From Longimicrobium sp. (lineage in GTDB: Bacteria; Gemmatimonadota; Gemmatimonadetes; Longimicrobiales; Longimicrobiaceae): a DNA stretch of 28,893 nucleotides. The notes under the pieces were generated by a model. The model was not told the origin of the DNA and searched no databases. It saw only the letters and a program-made list of their open reading frames with translations. The stretch is taken from contig JAUJMI010000003.1 in NCBI GenBank assembly GCA_030446945.1, forward strand, positions 1-28,893, written 5' to 3'. Below, piece by piece: positions 14,461 to 22,430 of this stretch (within the stretch, counting starts at the first letter, position 1; the number at the start of each line of letters is the position of its first letter). A program made the translations under genes and the position numbers.

Positions 14461-15903
14461 TTACTTCGTGAACTCCGTCACGTCGCGGATCTCGACGGGG
14501 GCGACGTTCACGGCGCGGAGACCCGCCTCCACCTGCGAGCGGTCGCCGACGACGACGATCACGGCGTTGCCCGGACGGACGTACTGGTTGGCCACGCGGC
14601 GCACGTCGTCGGCCGTGACGGCCATGATGCGCTGCACGTAGGTGCTCAGGAACGACGGCTCGATCCCGTAGGTCACCAGGCCGGCGAGCTGGCCGGACAC
14701 CTGCGGGTTGGTCTCCACCGTCTGCGGAAAGCCGAGCGCCAGGTACCGCTTCGCCTTGTCCAGCTCCTCGGCGCTCACCGCCTCGGCGCGGATGCGGCCC
14801 AGCTCGCGCATGAACTCCACCACCGCGCTGTCCGTCTTGGCCGTCACCACCGCCGCCTGCGCGGTGAAGGGGCCGGCCGCCTGGCGCATCTGGTAGCCGG
14901 AGCGCGCGCCGTACGACCAGCCCTTCACCTCGCGCAGGTTGGTGTTGAGGCGGCTGGTGAAGGAGCCGCCCACGATGGTGTTCAGCACCTGGAGCGCATA
15001 GTAGTCCGGGCTGTTGCGCGCCACGCCGGGGTGGCCGATGCGGATCTCGGACTGCGCCGCGCCGGGCTTGTCCACCAGGTACACCACCGAACGCGCGATG
15101 GTGGGCGCCGCCAGCGCCGCCGCCGGAGCCCGCGACGTCGGACCCGGCGCGCGCCATCCACCGAACGCGCTCTGTACCACGGGCTGCATGGCGGTGGGGT
15201 CCACGTCGCCCACCAGGATCAGCGTGGAGTTCTCTGGGCGGTAGCGCCCGCCGTGGAAGCCCTGCACCCGCGCCCGGTCCAGCCGGCGCGTGGCCTCGGT
15301 GGTGGCGAAGCGGCCGTACGGGTGCTGCGGCCCGTACACCAGCGCCGGGAACGCGTTGTTGGCGATGGCGCCCGCCTCGTCGCGGCTGCGCGAGAGGGCC
15401 ACCAGCCGCTCCTCGCGCAGCCGGCCCACCTCGCGCTCCGGGAAGTCGGGGCCGGCGACGATGTCCGCCATCAGCCGCAGCGCCTGCGGGAAGTTGTTGC
15501 GCAGGGCGTACAGGTTCACCTGCGTCGCGTCCCATGCGGACGACGCGCTCAGACGGGCGCCGAGCGTCTCCAGCGCGTCGGCAAGCTGCAGGGCGCTGCG
15601 GCCGGCGGCGCCCTCGTCCAGCATCGAGGCGGTGAAGGAGGCGAGCCCGGGGAGGTCCGCCGGGTCGTCCGTGTTGCCGGCGCCGCGCACCACCAGGGTG
15701 GCGTTGACGGCCGGCACTTCGGTGCGGCGCACGTACATCACGGTGAGCCCGTTGGCCAGCTTGCGCACCACGGGCGACGGCGGCGTGACCGGAGCCACGG
15801 GCCCGGGGCGCGGCGGCGTGGTGGGGAACGGCGTCTGCGCCGCGGCGGGAAGGGCGGCTACGAGCGCGGCGCCCGCCACCACGAGAGCTGCGGTGCGTCT
15901 CAT
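14461..15903 (-). CDS. M16 peptidase-like protein without zinc motif
   Basis: With the ATG at 15903 the product is 480 residues. A signal peptide (RRTAALVVAGAALVAALPAA, cleavage near AAA-QT) and a Pro-rich stretch (24-46) precede a complete two-lobed M16 fold: KLANGLTVMYVRRTEVPAV near the start, the C-terminal peptidase-like domain (QSEIRIGHPGVARNSPDYYA, then GGSFTSRLNTNLREVKGWSY). The zinc motif HXXEH is replaced by SFTAS at residues 89-93 (GLASFTASMLDEG), so it should not bind catalytic zinc. It starts within the stop of the first M16 gene (TGATG), fitting a periplasmic heterodimer in which this chain is the non-catalytic partner, as known for M16B pairs. Substrates are probably peptides, by family. 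Confidence 0.92.
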   Translation of the reverse strand: MRRTAALVVAGAALVAALPAAAQTPFPTTPPRPGPVAPVTPPSPVVRKLANGLTVMYVRRTEVPAVNATLVVRGAGNTDDPADLPGLASFTASMLDEGAAGRSALQLADALETLGARLSASSAWDATQVNLYALRNNFPQALRLMADIVAGPDFPEREVGRLREERLVALSRSRDEAGAIANNAFPALVYGPQHPYGRFATTEATRRLDRARVQGFHGGRYRPENSTLILVGDVDPTAMQPVVQSAFGGWRAPGPTSRAPAAALAAPTIARSVVYLVDKPGAAQSEIRIGHPGVARNSPDYYALQVLNTIVGGSFTSRLNTNLREVKGWSYGARSGYQMRQAAGPFTAQAAVVTAKTDSAVVEFMRELGRIRAEAVSAEELDKAKRYLALGFPQTVETNPQVSGQLAGLVTYGIEPSFLSTYVQRIMAVTADDVRRVANQYVRPGNAVIVVVGDRSQVEAGLRAVNVAPVEIRDVTEFTK

Positions 15904-17246
15904 CAGTCGGTCTCCTTGGCGGCAAGCTCCGTCTTCCCCGTGGGGACGAAGCTGATCACGACCCGGTTCTTCCCCGTGAGGTACTGCCGCGTCACGCGCT
16001 GCACGTCGGCCGGGGTCACGGCGCGGTAGCGGGCGAGGTCGCGCCCCACGTAGCCCGGATCGCCGAAGTAGTACTGGTAGCTGTTGAGCTGGTCCGCCTT
16101 CCCCGCCACCGTCTCCAGCGACGACACGAAGCCGGTGACGATCTGGTTCACCACGCGCTGCACCTCGTCGGCCGAGGGAGGGGCCTGCGCCAGGCGGCCG
16201 ACTTCCTCCGTCACCGCGGCTTCCATCGAGTCCAGCTGCGTCCCCTGCTTCCCGCGGACGGTCACCCAGAAGTCGCCGGAGAGGAGGTTGGCGTTGTTGA
16301 ACGAGCTGGTCTGCGACGCCACCTGCTGGTCGTACACCAGGCGCTTGTACAGGCGGGCGCTCTTGCCGTCGGTCAGCAGCGCGGCGGCGACGTCGAGCGC
16401 CGCTTCGTCCGCGTGGCCGCGTGGCACGCCGCGCCAGATGACGCTCACCTGCGGCAGCGTGACGCGGTCTTCCCTGGTGATGTAGCGGGTCGCGGCGATC
16501 TGCGGCACCGGAATGCGCGGGCGCTCCACCGCCGGGCCGCGCGGAATCCCGCCGAAGAGCCGCTCCACCATCGGGCGGATCTGCGCCGTGTTCACGTCGC
16601 CCGCGATGGTGAGGGTGGCGTTGTTGGGCGCGTAGTACATGCGAAAGAACTCGGAGACGTCTTCCACCGACGCGGAGTCCAGGTCGGCCATCGAGCCGAT
16701 GGTGGACCACGAGTACGGGTGCCCGGCCGGGTACAGCGCGGCGGCGGCCGTCTCCCACAGCAGGCCGTACGGCTGGTTCTCGTACGACTGGCGGCGCTCG
16801 TTCTTCACCACGTCGCGCTGCCCGGTGAGCTTCTGCGTGTTGAACGCGTCCAGCAGACCGCCCATCCGGTCGGCCTCCAGCCAGAGCGCCAGCTCCACGG
16901 CGTTGGAGGGGACGATCTCGTAGTAGTTGGTGCGGTCCGTGTTGGTGCTGCCGTTGTTCTGCCCGCCCGCCGCTTCCAGCAAGTTGTCGAAGTCGCCTTC
17001 CTTGACGTTGCGGCTCCCTTCGAACATCACGTGCTCGAAGAGGTGGGCGAACCCGGTGCGGCCCGGCTTCTCGTAGCCCGATCCCACGTGGTACCACACG
17101 TTTACGGCCGCCACCGGGGTGGAGTGGTCTTCCGCCACGATCACCCGCAGCCCGTTGGGGAGCGTAAAGGTGGTGTGGGGGATGCTGACTTCCTGCGCCA
17201 TGGCGGGGGCCGCGGCCAGGCTCATCAGGAGCGCGAGGCGTTTCAT
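15903..17246 (-). CDS. M16 zinc metallopeptidase, catalytic subunit
   Basis: The ATG at 17246, with a weak AAGG ribosome site upstream, gives 447 residues; the frame stays open to 17435 but that part reads through non-coding DNA. A signal peptide (MKRLALLMSLAAAPAMA-Q) indicates export to the periplasm. The inverted zinc motif HLFEH is complete at residues 68-72 (TGFAHLFEHVMFEGS), and the third ligand is Glu150 in VVKNERRQSYEN. The second domain has the usual ITREDRVTLPQVSVIWRG and TDGKSARLYKRLVYD. It is the active partner of the coupled M16 gene downstream, with which it overlaps by one base. The expected role is breakdown of peptides; the specific substrate is unknown. Confidence 0.94.
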   Translation of the reverse strand: MKRLALLMSLAAAPAMAQEVSIPHTTFTLPNGLRVIVAEDHSTPVAAVNVWYHVGSGYEKPGRTGFAHLFEHVMFEGSRNVKEGDFDNLLEAAGGQNNGSTNTDRTNYYEIVPSNAVELALWLEADRMGGLLDAFNTQKLTGQRDVVKNERRQSYENQPYGLLWETAAAALYPAGHPYSWSTIGSMADLDSASVEDVSEFFRMYYAPNNATLTIAGDVNTAQIRPMVERLFGGIPRGPAVERPRIPVPQIAATRYITREDRVTLPQVSVIWRGVPRGHADEAALDVAAALLTDGKSARLYKRLVYDQQVASQTSSFNNANLLSGDFWVTVRGKQGTQLDSMEAAVTEEVGRLAQAPPSADEVQRVVNQIVTGFVSSLETVAGKADQLNSYQYYFGDPGYVGRDLARYRAVTPADVQRVTRQYLTGKNRVVISFVPTGKTELAAKETD

Positions 17247-17671
17247 CGAGCTGCCCTTCTGCTGGATGGGAGGTGCGAAAGGGTGTGCCTGTGGAGCATA
17301 CTCCGGCGCCGGGCGCGGCGCCAGACGGTGCTTCAACACCGGGCGTCCGGCGCGGGTTCCAACTGCTGGCCTCACGCGGAGGCGCGGAGGCGCGGAGAAC
17401 TGCAACTGCTGGCGCACCCAGAGACACAGAGCCACAGAGAGGGAACGGCGGAAGGGCTCTGTGGCTCCCTGGTCGCGGCTTTTAACGCGGAGTTCGCACG
17501 TGGAGGATGGGCTTCAGGGGTGTGAGCGATGCTCAGTGGAAACAAACGGGACTTGCGCAAAGGCGCGCGAGGGGTGATTAGTAAGGGGACCACAAATATT
17601 TCCGGGGCGGCGTGCGGGAGGGCTCTCTTCCCGCGCCACCCGCCGCGCACGCTTACCCGCGTGGAGGTCTG
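17247..17671. other. Gene-free region with a degenerate CACAGAG palindrome (copy 2)
   Basis: These 425 bases hold the leader of the M16 operon (minus) and that of the small membrane gene (plus). The clearest structure is GAGCCACAGAG (17429-17439) facing CTCTGTGGCTC (17457-17467), with GAGACACAGAG just before it; GGCGCGGAGGCGCGGAG upstream looks like a GC-shifted version of the same unit. An AT-rich patch at 17576-17602 (GATTAGTAAGG, AAATATTT) with TTGCGC at 17553 could be the promoter of the gene at 17672. No coding sequence is supported. Confidence 0.5.
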
Positions 17672-17881
17672 ATGCCGTTCATCACCCACGGTCCCGTTCT
17701 GCGGACCCTGCCCCCGGATCAGATCGTCCTCTTCCTCGTCGCCCTCGCCGTGGTGGTGGCGGTCGGCACCGGCCTGGCGTACGCGCGCTGCCGCCGCCAG
17801 CAGTGCGAGTTCGACCGCATCCTGCGAGGCGTGCTGCGGGCGCGGGTAGGGCGTTACAGGCGACGGCAATCCGTTACGTAA
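17672..17881 (+). CDS. Small single-pass membrane protein, unknown function
   Basis: A product of 69 residues. The ATG at 17672 is favoured by a strong GTGGAGG four bases upstream. The frame could start at 17612, but the extra residues show no pattern. After a short N-terminus (MPFITHGPVLRTLPPDQ) comes one hydrophobic helix (IVLFLVALAVVVAVGTGLAY, about 18-37), then a basic tail with two Cys close together (ARCRRQQCEF) and Arg-rich RILRGVLRARVGRYRRRQ. By the positive-inside rule the tail should be cytoplasmic. No family is recognised. It is the only plus-strand gene between 12978 and the end of the window, and it is followed four bases later by a very strong hairpin. Confidence 0.65.
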   Translation: MPFITHGPVLRTLPPDQIVLFLVALAVVVAVGTGLAYARCRRQQCEFDRILRGVLRARVGRYRRRQSVT

Positions 17882-17884
17882 CGC

Positions 17885-17948
17885 GAGTAGAAAGCGAAAC
17901 GAGGCACGGAGAACGAGCGTTCTCCGTGCCTCGTTTGGCTTTCTACTC
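17885..17948 (+). terminator. Exceptionally long hairpin after the small membrane gene
   Basis: Arms 17885-17914 and 17919-17948 are 30 bases each with a single mismatch and a 4-base loop (GAGC). The right arm includes TCGTTTGGCTTTCTACTC. It begins four bases after the stop codon, so it can end transcription of the plus-strand gene, and it would equally block minus-strand read-through after tRNA-Gln. The stem is about three times the length of an ordinary terminator. Confidence 0.7.
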
Positions 17949-17951
17949 ATT

Positions 17952-18036
17952 TCACACAGACGCACCGAGGGAATGGCAAGGCACAGAAGAACTCCTTCAC
18001 TTCTCTTCTCTCGGTACCCTCTGTGTTTCTGTGTGA
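17952..18036. repeat. CACAGAG-family palindromic intergenic element, copy 3
   Basis: TCACACAGA (17952-17960) and TCTGTGTGA (18028-18036) are perfect reverse complements. Inside are CACCGAGGG and, near the right end, CCCTCTGTG; the middle is more diverged. Sits directly after the long hairpin and before tRNA-Gln. From here to 18091 nothing else is recognised beyond a small GTGATC/GATCAC hairpin at 18065-18082. Confidence 0.65.
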
Positions 18037-18091
18037 GGCTGCTGCTGCAGACTCTGCTCACCCGGTGATCTTCGCGGATCACGTCACGCGA

Positions 18092-18162
18092 TTGCCCCCG
18101 GAGGATTCGAACCTCCACTAACGGTTCCAAAGACCGCTGTGCTGCCATTACACCAGGGGGCA
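18092..18162 (-). tRNA. tRNA-Gln, anticodon TTG
   Basis: On the minus strand it begins TGCCCCCTGGTGTAATGGCA and ends GGGGGCA plus discriminator A. The U1-A72 pair is typical of bacterial tRNA-Gln. The anticodon stem GCGGT/ACCGT encloses CTTTGGA, so the anticodon is TTG (UUG, reads CAA). The T-arm is GGAGGTTCGAATCCTCC. CCA is not encoded. It lies 18 bases after the ispE stop and may be in the same transcript. Confidence 0.95.
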
Positions 18163-18180
18163 TCGGCTTCCGCGTGAAAG

Positions 18181-19086
18181 CTAGGCCGTCTCCGGACCGG
18201 GGTCAACCCGCGGGGTGGGCATCGAAGTGAGGGTGTCCGCGTCCCAGCACGCCAGCCCCAGCGCCTCCACCCGCCCGCGCGCGGCGTCGCGGGCGTCATC
18301 GGTGTCGAAGATGCCGAAGACGGAGCCGCCGCTCCCGGCTAGGAGCGCGATCCGGGCGCCCGCGTCGCGCATCGCGGCGAGGGCGTCGTGCAGCACTGGG
18401 ATGCGCTCCGCCACCACCTCGCTGAAGTCGTTCATCGCCAGCCGCTCCACCGCGCCCCAGTTCGCGAGGCCGCCGGCGTCCAGGGCGAAGGCGCGGGGTG
18501 GCGGGGCGGGACCGCGGCGCTTGGCGATGGCGGCGAAGGCGTCCGGCGTGGGCACGGCGGCGCCGGGGTGCGCCACCAGCACGGGGCGCTCGGGGAGCGG
18601 GGGGAGGGTCAGGAGGCGCTCTCCCCTTCCCCACCCGAGTGCCAGGGGGAAGCCGCAGAGGAAGAACGGCACGTCGCTCCCCAGTTCGATCGCCATGCGC
18701 AGGAGCGCGGCGCGGTCGAACGACTCGCCGCGGAGTGTGTTGAGGGCGCGCAGGGTGGCCGCCGCATCGGAGCTTCCGCCGCCCAGCCCCGCGGCGGACG
18801 GGATGCGCTTCACCATGTGGATGGCGACAGCGGGCCCTTCCCCGAGCTCCTCGTGGAAGAGGTGCGCGGCGCGGACCGCCAGGTTGCGCTCGGGCGGGCC
18901 GGTTTCGACGGCGCCCTCCACCGTCAGCGCGACCCCGGAGTCCCCGCGGCGCACCGTCAGCAGGTCGGCAAGCGAGATGGCGCAGAAGAGCGACTCCAGC
19001 GAGTGGTAGCCGCTCGCCTCGCGGGCCAGGATCGCGAGGCGGAGGTTGACCTTGGCCGGCGCTTCGACGGAGACCGCGTCAGGCAC
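18181..19086 (-). CDS. ispE: 4-diphosphocytidyl-2-C-methyl-D-erythritol kinase
   Basis: A protein of 301 residues. It phosphorylates CDP-methylerythritol at the 2-hydroxyl, the fourth step of the MEP route to isoprenoids, in the cytosol. It is a GHMP kinase: the N-terminal VEAPAKVNLRLAIL carries catalytic Lys12, the ATP-binding loop is IPSAAGLGGGSSDAAATL (95-112), catalytic Asp138 lies in GSDVPFFLCG, and the C-terminal glycine motif is LLAGSGGSVFGIF. The GTG at 19086 overlaps the end of the upstream membrane-protein gene by 8 bases, so expression is coupled. It is followed at once by tRNA-Gln. The presence of ispE shows the organism uses the MEP pathway. Confidence 0.97.
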   Translation of the reverse strand: MPDAVSVEAPAKVNLRLAILAREASGYHSLESLFCAISLADLLTVRRGDSGVALTVEGAVETGPPERNLAVRAAHLFHEELGEGPAVAIHMVKRIPSAAGLGGGSSDAAATLRALNTLRGESFDRAALLRMAIELGSDVPFFLCGFPLALGWGRGERLLTLPPLPERPVLVAHPGAAVPTPDAFAAIAKRRGPAPPPRAFALDAGGLANWGAVERLAMNDFSEVVAERIPVLHDALAAMRDAGARIALLAGSGGSVFGIFDTDDARDAARGRVEALGLACWDADTLTSMPTPRVDPGPETA

Positions 19087-20149
19087 GCCCCAGCTCCGGC
19101 TTCGGCGGCGCGATCTCGGGATCGGCCTCGACCTCGGCCTCCACGCGCTCCGCGCTCCCGCGCAGCTCGCTCCAGCTCAGCTTCAGCTTGGCGATGTAGT
19201 ACAGCCCCACCGCCGTCACGCTCAGCCATCCGCCCACGTGGAAGGAGAGCGCGAACGCCACCGAGCGCGACTCGTCCACCTCCCACAGCGCGAGGCCGTA
19301 CTTGCTGGCCAGCTCGAACGGCCCCCAGAAGCCCGGCGCGGAGGGGAGCGCGACGGCGATGCTGACGAACGACTGGAGGAAGAGCGCCCCCGCGAATCCC
19401 GGCTCGTCGATTCCGAACGCCATGAAGGCGAAGTAGTAGGAGATCCCCAGGAAGAGCCACTGGAAGACCACCCACGCCAGCGACTGCGCCAGCAGCGAAG
19501 GATCGCGGAGCGCGCCGAGGCCGCTCACGAATGCGTGCAGCGCATCGAGCACGTGGCGCCGGATGCCGGCCGGCAGGATGCGCGCGGCGATCACATCCGC
19601 GACCCCGAGGCTGCGCTGCGGGAAGGCGGCGAGCACGATGAGCCCCGTCCCCAGCACCGCCGCGATCACCGCCACGCCGCGCGCCGCGCGCTGCGCCAGC
19701 GCCACCCCCTCCGAGTTCCCCGGGAAGCCTTCGAAGGCGATTACGCCGAAGAGGAGAACGATGCACACGATGGCGTCCAGCACGCGCTCCACCACCAGCG
19801 TGCCGAAGACGCTGCCGACCTTGACCCGCCCGACACGCGCGCACACCAGCGCCCGCGCGAACTCACCGACGCGGGCGGGGAGGAGGTTGTTGAGCGCGAA
19901 CCCCGCGGCCGTCCCCGCAATGCGCGGCTCGAAGGGAAAGTCCGGGCGGATAGGTGCCAGGAGCGCCTTCCAGCGCATGGCGCGCACGTGCAGGCCGAGC
20001 GTGGACACCACGATCGCGGCCAGGAGAAGCGGGAGGTTGGCGCGGCGCACGTGCCCCCACACTTCGCCCCACTCCACCTCGTGCAGCGCCAGCCAAAGAA
20101 AAAAGGCGGTCGCCGCCACCCCGACGATCACCCTGGCATAAGATTTCAT
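19079..20149 (-). CDS. YbhN-like membrane protein (UPF0104 / LPG synthase TM-domain family)
   Basis: The ATG at 20149 gives 356 residues; the open frame further upstream runs through a palindromic repeat. Seven to eight hydrophobic helices are apparent, starting with VIVGVAATAFFLWLALHEVE. Family landmarks are the 'R..RW..LL.P' loop (HVRAMRWKALLAPI), the conserved 'NNLLPARVGEFARA' segment near residue 95, VVERVLDAIVCIVLLFG, and 'ALPSAPGFWGPFELAS' near the C-terminus. This corresponds to the flippase-like integral domain also found in MprF and in glycosyltransferase-linked proteins. The tail is acidic (VEAEVEADPEIAPPKPEL) and cytosolic. Lipid or lipid-precursor transport is the family's suspected role; the substrate is unknown. 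Coupled to ispE by overlap. Confidence 0.88.
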   Translation of the reverse strand: MKSYARVIVGVAATAFFLWLALHEVEWGEVWGHVRRANLPLLLAAIVVSTLGLHVRAMRWKALLAPIRPDFPFEPRIAGTAAGFALNNLLPARVGEFARALVCARVGRVKVGSVFGTLVVERVLDAIVCIVLLFGVIAFEGFPGNSEGVALAQRAARGVAVIAAVLGTGLIVLAAFPQRSLGVADVIAARILPAGIRRHVLDALHAFVSGLGALRDPSLLAQSLAWVVFQWLFLGISYYFAFMAFGIDEPGFAGALFLQSFVSIAVALPSAPGFWGPFELASKYGLALWEVDESRSVAFALSFHVGGWLSVTAVGLYYIAKLKLSWSELRGSAERVEAEVEADPEIAPPKPELGRA

Positions 20150-20180
20150 CCCGATCCCGTGATCTAACGAAAAACAGCTG

Positions 20181-20278
20181 GCCTCACACAGAGCCACAGA
20201 GCCACAGAGCCACAGAGAGAACAGCGAAGAAGGTTTCTCTGTGGCTTTCGGTTCCCTCTGTGCTCTCGGTGTGATGCC
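20181..20278. repeat. CACAGAG-family palindromic intergenic element, copy 4
   Basis: It starts GCCTCACACAGAGCC and ends GGTGTGATGCC, an imperfect inverted repeat. The left arm holds three tandem GAGCCACAG units followed by AGAGAGAAC, and the right arm TTTCTCTGTGGC and GTTCCCTCTGTGC. It fills the gap between the HPt-like gene and the YbhN-like gene. Confidence 0.7.
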
Positions 20279-20288
20279 GTTGCTGTTG

Positions 20289-21653
20289 TTACACCGGGCT
20301 TTCGCCGATTCCGACTTCCAAGAGACCGAACAGCTCGTCCAGCACATCGCCCAGCGGCGTACCGGCGGGGCCGGCGAGCGCGATCGCCCGTGTGCGCAAC
20401 GCCAGCGCCGCCCGCAACGCATCCTCGGGCGAGTAGAGCAGCGACTCGATGGGCACGACGCCCGGCTCTTCCTCCGGCTCCGCGGGCGAGCCGCCGGGGA
20501 GCGCGGTGCGCAGGCTGCGCAGGGCGGCACGCGCCTCCTCCACCGAGGTCGCGGCGCGCAGGGCGGCCGATGCGGCGTGCGCCGCGCCCGCGATGGCGTT
20601 CATGGCGTAGGTCCCCGCCAGCTCGGCCACGCTGGAGGCGAGGGAGGCGAGCTGCCGCGCCACGCGGCCGAAGCGGCGGCGGGCCTGCGGGGCGCCCGCG
20701 ATCAAAGCTTCCGCGCGGTCCAGGAACCCGGTCGCCTCCATGCGGAGGAAGGCTTCCACGTCGTCCTGGATCCCGTTCCCCTCGGCGTCCACAACGGGGG
20801 CGGTGGGGGAGGAGACGATGTGCGGCCCCGCGTCCTCGAAGAAGAGCCGGCTGATGGGGATGACGCCGGCGTCGCTCTCGTCCTCGGCACCTTCGGCGCG
20901 ATCGCGGATCTCGCGGAAGCGGTCCAGCTCCAGCATGGTGTCCAGCGCCGCGCCGGCGCCCAGCAGGTCGGTGGCGGCGCGCAGGGCGTCGCGAGCGGCG
21001 GTCAGGAGCTCCTGCGCCTCGCCGCCCAGGGGGGTGGTGCGGGTAAAGGCGTCCGCGGCGGTGTCCTCGATCCCCTCCAGCACCTCCAGCACGGGCGCCA
21101 GCGCACTCATTCCGGCCACCCCGCGCACGGGCCGCATGCGGCGCAGGACCGAGCGGAGCGGCTCGCGGCCCGTGGGCGCCGCCGCCAGCTCGACGAGGGC
21201 GCGGTCCATCTCGTCCACTACGCCGCCGATCTCGCGCCGCACGAACTCCAGCATCTGCCCGGCGGGGGGCGCGCCGTCATCGGCGCGGTGATGGGCGCCG
21301 GTCCCCTCCCAGCGCGCCTCCGCGGCGGCGGCCAGCGCCTCGTCGCCGGGTCCGCCGTCCGCGTACGAGGTCACGAGCCGGCGCAGGTCCGCGGCGGTGG
21401 CTTTCGTCCGCTCGCTCATCGCGCCGTCCCACGCCAGCGAGCCGTCGCGGACGGAGCGCGCCGCGTCCTCCAGCCGCTCGGCCACGCGCGCCACGCCCTC
21501 CGCGCCGGCGATCTGCGCGCTCCCGCGCACCCCGCGCGCCAGGCGGAAGAGCCGGTCGGCGTCGGGCGTGTCGGAGGCGGCGAGGAGGGTGTCGAGCTCG
21601 TCCAGGAAGTCGCCCGCTTCCCGGGCGAAGTACTCGCTCAGCGGCTGGGACAT
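20289..21653 (-). CDS. HPt/CheA-P1-like protein with Arg at the phospho-acceptor positions
   Basis: A protein of 454 residues, soluble and mostly helical. Residues 1-95 align with the P1/HPt module of CheA: YFAREAGDFLDELDTLLAAS, then LFRLARGVRGSAQIAG where the family has 'IFRAAHTLKGSAGMMG'; the His is Arg40. A second module (about 133-200) reads VLRRMRPVRGVAGMSA with Arg at the same place (Arg174). A third (about 298-370) reads RFGRVARQLASLA with Arg333. A motif is repeated: VIPISRLFF (264-272) and VVPIESLLY (399-407). It therefore looks like a scaffold or decoy built from HPt modules that cannot be phosphorylated on His. No kinase or response regulator lies in the window. The gene starts 28 bases after pdxJ, probably in one transcript. 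Confidence 0.75.
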   Translation of the reverse strand: MSQPLSEYFAREAGDFLDELDTLLAASDTPDADRLFRLARGVRGSAQIAGAEGVARVAERLEDAARSVRDGSLAWDGAMSERTKATAADLRRLVTSYADGGPGDEALAAAAEARWEGTGAHHRADDGAPPAGQMLEFVRREIGGVVDEMDRALVELAAAPTGREPLRSVLRRMRPVRGVAGMSALAPVLEVLEGIEDTAADAFTRTTPLGGEAQELLTAARDALRAATDLLGAGAALDTMLELDRFREIRDRAEGAEDESDAGVIPISRLFFEDAGPHIVSSPTAPVVDAEGNGIQDDVEAFLRMEATGFLDRAEALIAGAPQARRRFGRVARQLASLASSVAELAGTYAMNAIAGAAHAASAALRAATSVEEARAALRSLRTALPGGSPAEPEEEPGVVPIESLLYSPEDALRAALALRTRAIALAGPAGTPLGDVLDELFGLLEVGIGESPV

Positions 21654-21681
21654 GGGATGGGGCCGGTGTAGGAGAAGTCGG

Positions 21682-22407
21682 TCACGTGCGCGCGCGGCGG
21701 AGGATCTCGGCCATCTCGCGCGTGGTGCGCTCGCTCCCCCCCAGCACCGCGCGCGACACGATGGAGTGTCCGATGTTCAGCTCTTCGATCTCTGCGATGG
21801 CGGCGACGGGCGTCACGTTCTCGTAGGTGAGCCCGTGCCCGGCGTGCACCGCCAGCCCGGCCGCGCGGGCCAGCGCCGCCGCGTTCGTCAGCCGCGCGAG
21901 CTGCTGGGCGCGCTCGGCGCCGCGAGCGTTGGCGTACTCGCCCGTGTGCAGCTCCACCGCTTGCGCGCCCAGCTCCGCGCTGAATCGGACGGAGTCCTCG
22001 TCGGGGTCGATGAAGAGCGAGGTGCGGGAGCCCACGCCGCGCAGCCGCTGGAGAGCGGCGCCGATCTCGCGGCGCGCCTCCTCCGTCCCCAGCGAGAGCC
22101 CGCCCTCGGTGGTCACCTCCTGGCGCCGTTCGGGGACGAGGGTGATCTGCATCGGCCGCCACTCTTCCGCCAGCGCGAGCACGTCCGAGGTCGCGGCGAG
22201 CTCCAGGTTCACGCCCGTGCGCGCGGTCTCCAGCAGCAGCCGGACGTCGCGGTCCTGGATGTGGCGCCGGTCCTCGCGCAGGTGCACGGTGATGCCGTCC
22301 GCGCCGCCCAGCTCGCACAGGACCGCGGCGCGTACCGGGTCCGGCTCGTCGGTGCCGCGCGCCTGGCGGACGGTGGCGATGTGATCGACGTTGACGTACA
22401 GCCTCAT
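21682..22407 (-). CDS. pdxJ: Pyridoxine 5'-phosphate synthase
   Basis: A protein of 241 residues, the normal length. It condenses 1-deoxy-D-xylulose 5-phosphate with 3-amino-2-oxopropyl phosphate to pyridoxine 5'-phosphate in the DXP-dependent vitamin B6 route. The N-terminus MRLYVNVDHIATVRQARG is diagnostic. Active-site residues seen are His42, Arg44 and Arg47 in ITVHLREDRRHIQDRDV, Glu69 in NLEL, His191 in VHAGHGLTYEN and the phosphate-binding NIGHSIVSRAV. It shares DXP with the MEP route represented here by ispE. No clear ribosome site precedes the ATG at 22407. The upstream DUF2520 gene is 58 bases away across a short repeat. Confidence 0.97.
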   Translation of the reverse strand: MRLYVNVDHIATVRQARGTDEPDPVRAAVLCELGGADGITVHLREDRRHIQDRDVRLLLETARTGVNLELAATSDVLALAEEWRPMQITLVPERRQEVTTEGGLSLGTEEARREIGAALQRLRGVGSRTSLFIDPDEDSVRFSAELGAQAVELHTGEYANARGAERAQQLARLTNAAALARAAGLAVHAGHGLTYENVTPVAAIAEIEELNIGHSIVSRAVLGGSERTTREMAEILRRART

Positions 22408-22430
22408 GCCCGGGGGGTGCGTTAGTGCGG

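Noticed and set aside
14461..17427. A single 988-residue minus-strand frame spanning both M16 genes
   Set aside because: Its first half is the out-of-frame shadow of the catalytic M16 gene, rich in Arg/Gly/Pro. The real second gene starts at ATG 15903 with a signal peptide.
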